This document shows, in pieces, positions 1-8,767 of a DNA stretch of 59,210 nt. Location of the stretch: positions 1 to 59,210 of IMG/VR virus record IMGVR_UViG_3300025889_000132; one strand, 5' to 3'. The notes below the pieces were generated by a model. That model had not been told where the DNA came from. It saw only the letters and a list, made by a program, of their open reading frames with translations, and made no database searches. Source of the DNA: a virus. The translations under genes and the position numbers were made by a program. Position 1 is the stretch's first letter, and the number at the start of each line of letters is the position of its first letter.

Positions 1-67
1 AGTGCGTACTGATTCAGAATTTCGCGTTCGGGGTCGAGGCACCCGCAATTCTGAATCAGTACGCACT
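1..67. repeat. 21-bp perfect inverted repeat at window start
   Basis: Bases 1-21 are the exact reverse complement of 47-67, separated by 25 bases. Both arms lie inside an open frame that runs on into the first gene. The outer arm starts exactly at base 1, which is typical of a fold-back assembly or amplification artefact, but a true terminal hairpin cannot be excluded. Confidence 0.9.
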
Positions 68-482
68 AAACCTGGAAGGCGTTCTTGATAGCGCCCTTGC
101 CTGGGGTGGTCGTGCCGCTGATGCGATCCGTGGTTATGCCGATTTCGCTGTTAATGAGCACCAGGAGAACCTGGCTTACAACGAGATCCTGACCAATCCC
201 GATGTGCTCAGCGATTACACCCTGAAGTTCTTCGGTCCCGAAGGTCCTTGCCCGGTGTATGAGAACGAAGCTCAGCTGGAAACCGAAGGTTATCCGACTG
301 CTCCTGCTGCTGTAACACAAGGTCAGTTCCCTGCACCTCCTGCAGCTGCCGCTCCTCAGCAACCTGAGAACTTCTGGGGTACGTTCAACGATCAAATGAC
401 TCGTGATCCTCAGAACGCCTGGCGTGTTCTGAACCAAGCTCAACCTCAGACCGTTGCAAACAAACTATTTGTGATGGAGTGA
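3..482 (+). CDS. C-terminal part of a virion-region protein (5' truncated)
   Basis: The frame is open from base 3 to the stop at 480-482 with no convincing start, so this is the 3' end of a longer gene. Visible residues include an Ala/Gly-rich stretch (SALAWGGRAADAIRGYADFA), an acidic segment, and a Pro/Ala/Gln-rich linker before the C-terminal NFWGTFNDQMTRDP. It sits directly upstream of a Gly/Ala-rich protein and the capsid candidate, so a head or structural role is likely, but no family is recognised. The first 20 or so codons overlap the inverted repeat and may be artefactual. An internal ATG at 204 would give only 92 residues, which looks too short given the coding-like sequence upstream. 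Confidence 0.65.
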   Translation, partial: CVLIQNFAFGVEAPAILNQYALNLEGVLDSALAWGGRAADAIRGYADFAVNEHQENLAYNEILTNPDVLSDYTLKFFGPEGPCPVYENEAQLETEGYPTAPAAVTQGQFPAPPAAAAPQQPENFWGTFNDQMTRDPQNAWRVLNQAQPQTVANKLFVME

Positions 483-487
483 TCCAG

Positions 488-1039
488 ATGAAGCCATTAG
501 GACAAACACGTCCGCTTTTGGCTTATGGAGTTCCCGCCGCCGCAGGTCTTGTGGTTGGCGGGATGCTTTCTAACCAAGGCGAAGATCCAGGCACCGCCGC
601 AATGGGTGGCGCGGCTGCAGCCTTAGGTGCTCGTGGTGGCCTTGGTGCCGCACGAATGGCAGGCCGGTTTGCACCGTTTTTAACGGAAGCCACCCGTTCT
701 GCAATTGTTCCTGTTGGTAAAGCGGTTGCCGAAGCAGCTCGTAAAGCACCTGCAGGTAGCAAAAGGATGCAAGCTCTTGAAGGGGGAGCCAATGTCTTGC
801 GTAGTCTTTATCAAGGTGCAGGACAAATTACTCCTGGAATGGTTCAAAAGAGTGCAGCAGTTGGCGCGGTTCCTCTTGCAGCCGGTCTTGCTGGACTTGG
901 TGGTGTAGCCGCTGGTGCTATTCCATCAGCTGTTGGCGTTCCTGGGTTCCAGGCACAGATGCCTCTTGATCCAGAGTCTTATGGCTCTAGCAACTCACCC
1001 GGTGCTCGTTACAAGGCATCGACAATGCAGTACATGTAA
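488..1039 (+). CDS. Gly/Ala-rich hydrophobic protein of the virion block
   Basis: 183 aa. ATG 488 is chosen because GGAG at 476-479 sits at a good distance upstream; a GTG at 479 overlaps the previous stop but lacks a ribosome site. Three hydrophobic Gly/Ala stretches (near residues 10-28, 33-50 and 115-140) could insert in or cross a membrane. The C-terminus is polar (SNSPGARYKASTMQYM). No family is recognised. Position immediately before the capsid candidate suggests a minor structural or ejected protein. The composition resembles the hydrophobic tails of the proteins at 5000-6112 and 43414-44595. Confidence 0.65.
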   Translation: MKPLGQTRPLLAYGVPAAAGLVVGGMLSNQGEDPGTAAMGGAAAALGARGGLGAARMAGRFAPFLTEATRSAIVPVGKAVAEAARKAPAGSKRMQALEGGANVLRSLYQGAGQITPGMVQKSAAVGAVPLAAGLAGLGGVAAGAIPSAVGVPGFQAQMPLDPESYGSSNSPGARYKASTMQYM

Positions 1040-1144
1040 TAAATAAATTACCAACTGCTAAAATTTGTGTTAGATAAGACATAGTAATGTCTGAATCTTT
1101 CACCCGATAACATCAATTCCTGCGACACTGGAGGATAAAACAAA

Positions 1145-2308
1145 GTGTTCATTGATAACGATTTTCCAAAGATTCTTGGTGCGGAACTCTATCGTCCCCA
1201 CCCTGCTTACATCGCGGAAATGGCTGTTGAGCCCGTTGTGGTTCATGACTTCACACGTCAGCCCGGTCAGACCGTTCAGTTAGATCGCTACAAGTTCTGG
1301 GGTACCCCTGGTACGAAGGACAGCCGTGAGCGTATTGCTGATCAGACAATCGGTACCGCTAACAGCCGTAACATCACCAAGGAGAAAGTCCTGGTGGTGC
1401 TCAAGGAGTACACAGGTCCTGCAGACCCGGGTGATCCCACACAGCCTTCGACCTTCAAGATTGCTCGTGAGACCCTGATCACTGCCCAGCGCCTTCTGCT
1501 GGACACGGGCAACCTGAACATGTTCCACCAGAGCATCGGTTCCCTGACCCTGCTCGATGACTATCGCCGTTGGCGTGACCGCGTCTTCATTGACGAACTG
1601 TCTAAAGCTGAAGCAAACGGTGAAGCTTCTTCTTCCCAGGGTGGTTACTACTTTGCTGGTGGTAAGACCAAGGACTCCTCTGGTCGTATCTCCTACACCA
1701 CCACTGAGTATGACAACCAAGTTCAACAGTTCTCGGTTCGTACCGACCTGCTGACTGTTGTTAAGGACCTGCGTAAGCGCAACGTTCCTACATTCTCTGA
1801 CGGTCTGTATCGCTGCATCTGCGATCCCGTCTTCATGATGCACCTGCGTCGTGATTCTGACTTCCGTGAGATCGCCCGTTACGCTGGCGCTCCTGGTCAA
1901 GGCATGTACATGGGCAACCCCATGATGCCTAACAACACCAGCTTCTACATGGGTCCCCAGGCTGGTCAGGGTTACTTCCTGGCTGGTGAGCCTGTGATGC
2001 CTACTGGTGTTCAGTTCGAAGGCGTTAAGTTCTTCGAGTCGACCAACTTCCCCAGCAAGAGCGTCAACACCTCCTTCGATAACGGCTCCAGCTATGCCTC
2101 GAAGGAAGTTGCTCAGGGTTACTTCTTCGGTCCTCAAGCTATCGGTGTTGGTATCGGCGGCCCGAACGCTCAGGTGCTGATCAACAACAACGACGACTTC
2201 AGCCGTTTCATTATCCTGATCTGGCAACTGTATGCAGGTTTCGAAATCCTGAACAAGGACTTCGTTACAACTGCCTTCAGCTACCTGCAAGACGACGGCA
2301 CTGTTTGA
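1145..2308 (+). CDS. Major capsid protein candidate
   Basis: 387 aa, GTG start preceded by GGAGG at 1131-1135. The ~100-base leader contains a small hairpin (1077-1092). Codon choice is strikingly biased (CGT, CTG, GGT, AAC, TTC), as expected of the most abundant virion protein. The N-terminus (LYRPHPAYIAEMAVEPVVVH) and the size fit coat proteins of tailed phages, and the gene is followed by another codon-biased protein, a common capsid-plus-decoration arrangement. No capsid-specific motif can be proven by eye, so the name rests on bias, size and position. A tail-tube or other major structural protein is the alternative. Confidence 0.7.
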   Translation: MFIDNDFPKILGAELYRPHPAYIAEMAVEPVVVHDFTRQPGQTVQLDRYKFWGTPGTKDSRERIADQTIGTANSRNITKEKVLVVLKEYTGPADPGDPTQPSTFKIARETLITAQRLLLDTGNLNMFHQSIGSLTLLDDYRRWRDRVFIDELSKAEANGEASSSQGGYYFAGGKTKDSSGRISYTTTEYDNQVQQFSVRTDLLTVVKDLRKRNVPTFSDGLYRCICDPVFMMHLRRDSDFREIARYAGAPGQGMYMGNPMMPNNTSFYMGPQAGQGYFLAGEPVMPTGVQFEGVKFFESTNFPSKSVNTSFDNGSSYASKEVAQGYFFGPQAIGVGIGGPNAQVLINNNDDFSRFIILIWQLYAGFEILNKDFVTTAFSYLQDDGTV

Positions 2309-2341
2309 TCAAAATAGTATTTAACATTTAGGACAAAATAG

Positions 2342-3139
2342 ATGAGCTATTTATCTGCTAAGAAAATCTACCCGGGTAACTGGGCAGAAGCTCTGAACGG
2401 TTGGTATCGCAATATCGACACCACAGACGACGGTACTAATAATGCCTCTAACGGCGGCCCCACTTCGGTGTTGGCCGTCCCTGGCTACCGTTACTTCCAG
2501 CAGCGCGGCTACGTGGCCGTGGCTGCTACTTCTGGTTCCCCCCTGGCAACCGGCAATGTGATCGTTCCTTCCCCTTATCGGAACGACACAACCCGTCCTG
2601 ATATCACCGGCATGGTGATCTCTGGCAGCAGCACTCAGCCTGCATACGTGTATCGCACCGCCGTCTCCGTGGCTTCCGGCTGGGGCGACAACCGTGTCTC
2701 TTCTGGTGTGTTTGCTGCTACAGGTAACGTCATCTCCTTCGGTCGCGATGACAGTGGTCCTACCGCTGCTTCCGGCGTTGGTGAAGCCGTGATTCAGGCA
2801 AACCTGACCTCCACCGTTTCTGGTGACGCTGCTACCAAGATTTACTTCGCTGGTGGTAGCCAAGCTTTCGGTGAAAACCCCTTCATCACCGCTACAGGTG
2901 CTGCAGGTGTTTCTGGTGGCATCGTGTACTACGAAGCAACCGCCGCCACCACCATGAAGGTGTTTGCGAAAGGTACTGCTAACGGCACCAGCACTTCTGG
3001 CGGTATTTATATCTCCGATGCTGACTCGAACGCTGGCCTCACCGGTTACCTGGTTGTGGAAATCTGCTACATCCAACCCGATGACGCTCCTGGCTACGAG
3101 GACATCGAAGCCTATCTGCCTAACCGTACAGTTAGCTGA
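2342..3139 (+). CDS. Codon-biased structural protein, possible decoration protein
   Basis: 265 aa, ATG start 33 bases after the capsid candidate. It has the same biased codon use as its neighbour and a composition rich in Gly, Ser, Thr and Ala with regular beta-type alternation, typical of capsid decoration or tail-tube proteins. The N-terminal segment MSYLSAKKIYPGNWAEALNG is charged and could be an arm; the rest lacks Cys except one near the C-terminus. It is loosely like the 259-aa protein at 6420-7199 in style and size. High expression is well supported; the exact role is inferred. Confidence 0.65.
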   Translation: MSYLSAKKIYPGNWAEALNGWYRNIDTTDDGTNNASNGGPTSVLAVPGYRYFQQRGYVAVAATSGSPLATGNVIVPSPYRNDTTRPDITGMVISGSSTQPAYVYRTAVSVASGWGDNRVSSGVFAATGNVISFGRDDSGPTAASGVGEAVIQANLTSTVSGDAATKIYFAGGSQAFGENPFITATGAAGVSGGIVYYEATAATTMKVFAKGTANGTSTSGGIYISDADSNAGLTGYLVVEICYIQPDDAPGYEDIEAYLPNRTVS

Positions 3140-3177
3140 ATAAGTTAAACTAGGACCAGAAATTAACTCTGGTCCTT

Positions 3178-3588
3178 ATGCTTTATCAGCACAAAAAAAC
3201 AGGCGCTAATGTAAAGGTTGTAAGCGAATGGGATAACGGCGATTGGTTCATGGTTGAAGACCAGGATGGTCGCCTTTTCACCGCTTACAAAACTGAATTA
3301 GTTGCTGACGAAAGCGCAACTAAAAAAGTTAAAGCGCTCCAGGTTAAAGATAAAGCCGCCCAGGAGGAACCTCGGTCGTTTCCCCCCGATACCCGATTGA
3401 ATATCAACGGTGCAACTGCACAGATGATTGCCGATCACATTAAAGGTATTGGAATGAAGACTGCCCGAGAGATCAAAGATCTTCAGATGTCCTTATCGGG
3501 TGAAAGGTTTAGCTCTCTCGAGCAATTGAAACAAATTAAACGAGTCGACTGGGATGCTGTTATTTCTGCAAACCTAATCCGAGTGTAA
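3178..3588 (+). CDS. Helix-hairpin-helix domain protein
   Basis: 136 aa. Residues 1-45 form a small beta-rich module (KTGANVKVVSEWDNGDWFMV) ending in a Lys-rich linker; residues ~77-135 match a helix-hairpin-helix of the ComEA type, with LNINGATAQMIADHIKGIG followed by MKTAREIKDLQ. Such domains bind DNA backbone non-specifically. In a head gene block it could contact packaged DNA or serve as a head-completion factor. The first codon lies just downstream of the previous gene, and a strong intrinsic terminator follows the stop, closing the capsid transcription unit. Confidence 0.7.
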   Translation: MLYQHKKTGANVKVVSEWDNGDWFMVEDQDGRLFTAYKTELVADESATKKVKALQVKDKAAQEEPRSFPPDTRLNINGATAQMIADHIKGIGMKTAREIKDLQMSLSGERFSSLEQLKQIKRVDWDAVISANLIRV

Positions 3589-3602
3589 TAAGTTTCATCA
3601 TT

Positions 3603-3628
3603 AAACCCCTGGGAAACCAGGGGTTTTT
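3603..3628 (+). terminator. Intrinsic terminator after capsid unit
   Basis: A perfect 10-bp stem (3603-3612 with 3617-3626) closes a GAAA tetraloop and is followed by a short T-run. It lies 15 bases after the stop of the helix-hairpin-helix gene and before the GTG start at 3657. Confidence 0.9.
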
Positions 3629-3656
3629 AATTCTAAAATAAGAAGATAAGAGTCCT

Positions 3657-4499
3657 GTGTTCTGGGAATACTTAAACTTATTTTTCACTGTTGCTACTTC
3701 TGTTGTAATGGCCTATACTCCAATCCGTTCAGGTTTTACTGGCCCCAGTGCAAAGATTGGAGGGTCAAGTGATTATCATATTGACTTAAAAATGCTGGAA
3801 TCGCTCCCCATCGGGGAACGTGTCAAAGCGGTTGATTCATTAGCAAAAAAGTATGCATCAATTGGACGTGAGATTGAGTTCTCTAATCAAGCAGTTGCAG
3901 GCCAACGCTGGAACCCAGAGGCCGACTTAGCAACACGGGTTGACTTACTCAATCGAGCAGGTGCTGCCCACAGTAAACGTCCTGGCTGGCAGTCGTTAGA
4001 TTTTTATGTCCCGTTTAAAGGCAAAAGCCGTTTTGATAAAGGCGCTGTAGAAGATGCCTCAATCTTTTTACCTGGAGTAGCAGGCGGCAGTGTTCGCCGT
4101 GGTACTGCTAAAGACTACGGATATTTCTCTGAATCCCTGGATCCCAAAGGCAATGTTCTTTTCCGTGTTGGTCACGGGAACATTGATCGTCCGGAGGCTA
4201 ATGAAAATATGGTAATTTCTCAGTTACCTCAGAAGCCTTCTGCTCCTCCTCTGCAAGAGAAGGTTTCGTCACAGGATAATCTTGCAGCTTATCGCCAAGG
4301 TTTATTTGATGCCCTTGGAATGACAAAACCGCAAGAAGAAAAGAAACAAAAACCTTCATTAACGCAGTCTTTATTATCTGGTGTTCTTGCCAATGCGTTC
4401 CAGGGTAATCCTTTTATGCGTAATTACATGCAGCAAAATCCTTACATGCAAGGCAGAACTCAATCAACCACTGATTTCTTATCAGGACTACTTGGTTGA
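3657..4499 (+). CDS. Unrecognised virion-block protein
   Basis: 280 aa from GTG 3657; an ATG at 3708 (MAYTPIRSGFTG) is a plausible alternative that would remove a short hydrophobic N-terminus. The middle contains RPGWQSLDFYVPFKGKSRF and a VGHGN segment; the C-terminal ~70 residues are Gln/Asn/Met-rich (NPFMRNYMQQNPYMQG) and likely disordered. No catalytic motif is seen. It follows the terminator at 3603-3628, so it needs its own promoter or antitermination. A tail or head-tail connector role is possible by position only. Confidence 0.6.
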   Translation: MFWEYLNLFFTVATSVVMAYTPIRSGFTGPSAKIGGSSDYHIDLKMLESLPIGERVKAVDSLAKKYASIGREIEFSNQAVAGQRWNPEADLATRVDLLNRAGAAHSKRPGWQSLDFYVPFKGKSRFDKGAVEDASIFLPGVAGGSVRRGTAKDYGYFSESLDPKGNVLFRVGHGNIDRPEANENMVISQLPQKPSAPPLQEKVSSQDNLAAYRQGLFDALGMTKPQEEKKQKPSLTQSLLSGVLANAFQGNPFMRNYMQQNPYMQGRTQSTTDFLSGLLG

Positions 4500-4538
4500 T
4501 TACTGCAATCTATAATTAATTGATGACAGAGAATTATT

Positions 4539-5000
4539 GTGCAGCTCTCTGATTTTGACAAAAGTAGAATTAGGTATCATTTAGGGTACTTTACTGTTTC
4601 CGTGCCAGCAGGTGATTATGCCCGCCTGGAAGAAGCAATGAATACAGTACCTGATTCTTATTTCTACGATAAGATTACAATTCAGATTGGCAGGTGTGAC
4701 ACTGCCGAGAAGAAGACAGAGGTTGCAACTTCTCCGTCGACTCGCCTGGAAAGTATTGTTGGTGACGTTGATCGTACCATCCGATCAAGCAATGCCAAGG
4801 AGGCATTAAAAGTTTGGGATGAGATTTACCTGTACGAGACAAACCGTCTTGCAGGTATTTTGTACGTTCCTAACTACAAAGATCCGCTGCAGGCAAGATA
4901 CCGTTTTGAGCGTTCTGGTGCTGAATTTATTCAGGCACTCCCTGGTCCTGCCGACACCGCCGTTGGTTCCCGTATTTACTTAAGAGAGGTTTGCCGATAA
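4539..5000 (+). CDS. Unrecognised virion-block protein, possible connector
   Basis: 153 aa, GTG start. A TATAAT box at 4511-4516 lies 23 bases upstream without a clear -35, and the same box recurs before the genes at 6420 and 9012. The protein is mixed alpha/beta with no Cys pair or known motif; the ending SRIYLREVCR runs into the next start. Size, acidic/basic balance and position fit a head-tail joining protein, but this is inference. The stop overlaps the next ATG. Confidence 0.6.
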   Translation: MQLSDFDKSRIRYHLGYFTVSVPAGDYARLEEAMNTVPDSYFYDKITIQIGRCDTAEKKTEVATSPSTRLESIVGDVDRTIRSSNAKEALKVWDEIYLYETNRLAGILYVPNYKDPLQARYRFERSGAEFIQALPGPADTAVGSRIYLREVCR

Positions 5001-6112
5001 TGCCTAACCAAGATTTTTTAGCGAATTTTCTTTCAAATAGAACAACTTCAGCTGCCCCCAGAAACTTAAAGTTCCTCTCTGATGCGGCTGGAAACGTTTT
5101 ATCACGTGTCATACCCCCAGGTGTGAACTGGGGAGGATTACCAACAAGTTTTCTTAGCGAATTAGATCGAATTAATAAGATGTCTCCTGGAGCAGCAAAA
5201 GAAGCTGCTCGTACAGCAGCAAAAACAACCTTAACGCGTTCAGCAGTAACGCCTCCCGTAAGACCACCAATTAGTGCTGCTGGACCAGGGGGAATGCTTC
5301 GTGCACCTGCTTTAAATACACCTTCAGCAGCAGGGACAATTCTTTCCCGTGGTCCTGTATCTCAGATTCCAGGTAGCCCCGTTCAGTTCGATCCCGCTTT
5401 ACGTCGTCAATTTGGATGGACGGGAGGAGCTAGACAGGTCGCTGAAAAGCTGGTTCCACAAGGAAGCGCAGTATCTGCACCATCTATTAAGCCTAGCTTT
5501 GCTATGGCTAAGGAACTAAGAGCCGTTCCAGGGGTTTTAGCAAACGCTGGAGGCGTCTATACTGGCTGGGAACTTTTTAATCTAGGAAGAACAGGAAGTC
5601 TTTTAGATAAAGCTTTAAATGCTATTCCAGATACATCAGATCGTGATCTGGGAAGAATGTCATATGAGGCATTGAAAAAGACTGGTGGGCAAGCTATGAA
5701 TGAAACATCTTATATCGCAAATGAATTATTGCAAGGAAGACTACCTTACTCTTCGACTGGATTAGCACCTGTTGCTACGACAACTCCAGAGCGTCCAATT
5801 GCAAATCTTCCTCCTAATTACAAGCAAACTGAATTAGAAACAGGTGCAGCAGCGGAAGCTTTCCGCTCGGGTGCAGGTTTCCCTGGTCAGCAGTTATTTG
5901 TACCGGTTGTCCCTCAACTTTCTCCAGAAGAACGTGCATACAATCAAGAACGTTCACGTATTGCTCAGTTAACATCTGCTACTCCAGAAGAGCGCAGCAA
6001 ACTCCGCGATGAAGGAATGAGAATCTGGGCAGATAAATACCGTAATTTAGCCAAGGACGTAAAGCCAGGTCAGTCTGGCTATGAGGTCATTCAACAGGTG
6101 TTAAATAAATAA
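5000..6112 (+). CDS. Virion-block protein sharing a C-terminal motif with the ADP-ribosyltransferase
   Basis: 370 aa. ATG 5000 is preferred over TTG 4991 because GAGAGG lies 10 bases upstream and the ATG overlaps the previous stop. The protein is Ala/Pro-rich with a central linker and a helical stretch at about residues 175-235. Residues ~232-250 read MNETSYIANELLQGRLPY, closely matching the C-terminal LTNEARYVYSRLLKGKLPY of the protein at 43414-44595 (NE, Y, LL, G, LPY kept). The final ~120 residues are polar. No enzymatic motif is visible; a minor virion or ejected protein is the best guess. Confidence 0.6.
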   Translation: MPNQDFLANFLSNRTTSAAPRNLKFLSDAAGNVLSRVIPPGVNWGGLPTSFLSELDRINKMSPGAAKEAARTAAKTTLTRSAVTPPVRPPISAAGPGGMLRAPALNTPSAAGTILSRGPVSQIPGSPVQFDPALRRQFGWTGGARQVAEKLVPQGSAVSAPSIKPSFAMAKELRAVPGVLANAGGVYTGWELFNLGRTGSLLDKALNAIPDTSDRDLGRMSYEALKKTGGQAMNETSYIANELLQGRLPYSSTGLAPVATTTPERPIANLPPNYKQTELETGAAAEAFRSGAGFPGQQLFVPVVPQLSPEERAYNQERSRIAQLTSATPEERSKLRDEGMRIWADKYRNLAKDVKPGQSGYEVIQQVLNK

Positions 6113-6115
6113 ATA

Positions 6116-6379
6116 ATGGCAAATTTTGCAGACTATATCAACTCTGATTATTTACCGGGTCAGGTACGTCGCGCCACCTACGGTGACGCTTCGCCAATGA
6201 ATGTTCTTGAATATAATTTACGTAAGAAACTAAAGTTCCAGCCAAAGTCAAATATTGCTGGTAAATATCTTGAAGAGTTCCTGGGGCTCACAACAAACCC
6301 AGATGGTTTTGCACAACAAGCTTTCCAGCTTCCAGCTGAATTTAATGCCTTTAGCAAAATGGGCCAATACGCTGGTTGA
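6116..6379 (+). CDS. Small unrecognised protein of the virion block
   Basis: 87 aa, ATG three bases after the previous stop. It contains aromatic and basic patches (YLPGQVRRATYGD, NLRKKLKFQPKSN) and no transmembrane segment. No family is recognised. Tight spacing suggests co-translation with the 370-aa protein. A TATAAT box at 6391-6396 follows and probably belongs to the next gene. Confidence 0.55.
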   Translation: MANFADYINSDYLPGQVRRATYGDASPMNVLEYNLRKKLKFQPKSNIAGKYLEEFLGLTTNPDGFAQQAFQLPAEFNAFSKMGQYAG

Positions 6380-6419
6380 ACCCTTTAACTTATAATTATC
6401 TAAAGCAACGGTAAAAATA

Positions 6420-7199
6420 GTGTCCTCTACCTCAACAAACAAACAACCTGTATTTTCTGATCGCCCACTGTTTGATGCAGTGCGTGTTACAACCCAGACT
6501 GTTGGTAGTGCTTCCAGCAATACTCTGTTCGTTCAAGGTGGTCAGGCTCCGTCCATCCTGGTAGACATGGATGCAGAGCTGAGTGAAGATAACAACAATG
6601 GTGGTGTTGTTGACTCTATTACGATTGTTCGTAACGATAAGTACAGGGATGCTGATTACACAGTCAACACCACGACATCTGGCGATGTCATCTCTCTGAG
6701 CAGTGGTCAGATTGTTTTTATCGCTGAAACTGGTGTACTCGCTACGGCAGCCGAGAGTGGCTACGGTTACTACACATATACAGGCGCAACAACACTGACA
6801 GGTGTTAATACAGATTTAATTTATTCAGGTGGTATTGGTAGCGGGTTTACTTACAACGGTGTTGCTTACGGTGATTTACCGGCAGCTACATTTGTTTTCT
6901 ATCACACCCGTGGTACCACCACTCCGATCCCTGCAAGCGGCGACTATCGAGTTCTCTTCTCGAAGACTGTGCCTGCCAATAGTGGTCAAGTCGATTGCTC
7001 TGACGTGATGCCTCAGCTGGCATATCCAATGCCCAGTGCAGGTAATACCGCTGGTTTAGGTTCAGCTTCTCCACTGCGGAACAAAGGTATTTACCTTGAG
7101 CGTGGTGACCGTATCTACGTTGGTGTGTTCCCTGACGGTCCCAACGTTTCTGGATATACAGCTGGTGCGCACGTTTACGCACAAGGCGGATTCTTCTAA
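6420..7199 (+). CDS. Structural protein, beta-rich
   Basis: 259 aa, GTG start 24 bases after a TATAAT box (6391-6396). The composition is Gly/Ser/Thr-rich with almost no Cys and long beta-type alternation (DSITIVRNDKYRDADYTVNT). The C-terminus contains YLERGDRIYVGVFPDGPN, reminiscent of jelly-roll or decoration folds. Codon bias is intermediate between the capsid candidate and ordinary genes. Likely a virion surface or tail protein. Confidence 0.6.
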   Translation: MSSTSTNKQPVFSDRPLFDAVRVTTQTVGSASSNTLFVQGGQAPSILVDMDAELSEDNNNGGVVDSITIVRNDKYRDADYTVNTTTSGDVISLSSGQIVFIAETGVLATAAESGYGYYTYTGATTLTGVNTDLIYSGGIGSGFTYNGVAYGDLPAATFVFYHTRGTTTPIPASGDYRVLFSKTVPANSGQVDCSDVMPQLAYPMPSAGNTAGLGSASPLRNKGIYLERGDRIYVGVFPDGPNVSGYTAGAHVYAQGGFF

Positions 7200-7202
7200 A
7201 CC

Positions 7203-8765
7203 ATGGCGAAAAAGAGTGGAAGCTCTTTTGGCAGTTTTAACCGGGCGGAAAAGTTTGATCTCCGTCCGGTAGTTCCTATTGACACTGAGTTTTCTAAAGG
7301 TTCTGTACCTGACTCTCTTTATGCGTCCAACCGTGCGTCTGCATGGTCTCGCTGGAGAAGAGGGTATGAAATTGCAACAGCTTCCATTTACGACAATTCA
7401 TACGACTATCCTTTCACATACGCAGTCCCTGTCCCCCGTGGAACTCCGACAACCACTGGAAACCCCCCAACAATTCCTGGTGTCTTCAAAGGGTTCCCCA
7501 CGACAAATAAAGAATTTGGTATGCACTGGGCTGGCATACGGGTGGCTGGCAGTTTACGCTTTGACAATGTTGTCGATAGTGGCGGCGTCCGTGCTTCTAT
7601 TGCTTCTGTCACTGAAGACGATGACTTCTGGTACGTTCAATTAACAGGTTCCTGGAGCGTTACTAATCCATTACCACCTCCGTTGTATGTGGCGATACCG
7701 GGGGTGCCAGGGGGACTCAAAGCTATCAATGGTGAGATATTAGAAGATCGTGTAATCAATCCTGGTGATCCACCGATTACACGCGATACGATCGATCCAA
7801 CAACTCAAAAGAGATATGGGTACGTGCAAGCCGTACTGGAAGACACTAATCCATTTACAGGTGTTTTAAAACTAAGGAAAGCTGGCTCTGTTGAAGCAAC
7901 ACCAGACCGAGCATTGGTTACCCCGGCAACCAGGCCACCAAACGTTGATCGGTTCTTTATTACAGGAACTCGTTACTGTTGTTCCTGCCAAGACTTTAAT
8001 CGTCGTGATTACTCTTTTATGACATCGTTAAGCACGGTGTCAGATTCACTTGCCAAAGCTTTTCCACGCACAAATCTTTCTGCATTAAAGCCAGGGCGTT
8101 ACGAGATTATGACATTGAGCGGTGTTGTTGATAATAGTGCTATGACAAATGCAACGGTTAATCGAGATATGGAGATCGTTTCTCCATCACCTGCATATAA
8201 CGTACCTCCAACTGTTACACCAACCACCTCGACCGTCCCTGGAGCAGCACGAGACAATCCAGGTGTATTCAGAGATTTCGGTGGAATGTATTTAAGGAGT
8301 ACACCAGATCCATCAGTACCTGGTTCTAAGGCAGAAGGGATGCCCTCTTATGCGGATTATGCAGCTTCTGGAAACGTCATCACGTCTTTAACAGACGTTT
8401 GGACACCGCTTTTAGATGAAGTTAGATACTGCAAGCATATCTATGCAATGAAGTATGAGGAGGGAGTATTCCCACCTGAACCGTCTGATTTTCCGGTTGG
8501 AATAGGCAGCATGGCAGCCTGGGAACAAAAACTGGTTAAAGATACTGAAAAACAACAAGCGAGTGCCAAAGCTGCTGCTTTGCAACGGGGTGCATTGTCA
8601 ATGATGGATGTACCTCCGTATAACTGTCAGGCACCAATGATGATGCCAATGATGCAAAAACTATTTAATATTCCATCTACTTTTGTAAAGATGGATGGAT
8701 TTACTATGATCGATAAGAATGGGAAAAAATACATCCCAGCTTCTGGCGAATTACCAAGTGTTTGA
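7203..8765 (+). CDS. 520-aa structural protein with a split SWIM-like zinc motif
   Basis: The ATG follows the previous stop closely. The N-terminal half is Pro-rich and probably beta-structured (residues 70-250). Residues 260-265 read CSCQDF and residues 410-412 read CKH followed by IYAMKY. Together they reproduce the C-x-C ... C-x-H zinc signature of SWIM domains, with about 147 residues between halves instead of the usual few tens. The C-terminal ~60 residues are Met/Pro-rich. Length and position indicate a large virion component, possibly tail or baseplate. The zinc site is inferred from the residue pattern. Confidence 0.65.
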   Translation: MAKKSGSSFGSFNRAEKFDLRPVVPIDTEFSKGSVPDSLYASNRASAWSRWRRGYEIATASIYDNSYDYPFTYAVPVPRGTPTTTGNPPTIPGVFKGFPTTNKEFGMHWAGIRVAGSLRFDNVVDSGGVRASIASVTEDDDFWYVQLTGSWSVTNPLPPPLYVAIPGVPGGLKAINGEILEDRVINPGDPPITRDTIDPTTQKRYGYVQAVLEDTNPFTGVLKLRKAGSVEATPDRALVTPATRPPNVDRFFITGTRYCCSCQDFNRRDYSFMTSLSTVSDSLAKAFPRTNLSALKPGRYEIMTLSGVVDNSAMTNATVNRDMEIVSPSPAYNVPPTVTPTTSTVPGAARDNPGVFRDFGGMYLRSTPDPSVPGSKAEGMPSYADYAASGNVITSLTDVWTPLLDEVRYCKHIYAMKYEEGVFPPEPSDFPVGIGSMAAWEQKLVKDTEKQQASAKAAALQRGALSMMDVPPYNCQAPMMMPMMQKLFNIPSTFVKMDGFTMIDKNGKKYIPASGELPSV

Positions 8766-8767
8766 TT

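Noticed and set aside
66-443. Minus-strand open frame of 125 aa opposite the first gene
   Set aside because: It is an Arg/Leu-rich shadow of the + strand coding sequence, with no ribosome site or context.
1280-2290. Long minus-strand open frame opposite the capsid candidate
   Set aside because: Strong codon bias of the + strand gene removes antisense stops; the translation has low-complexity Val/Gly-type composition and no start signal.
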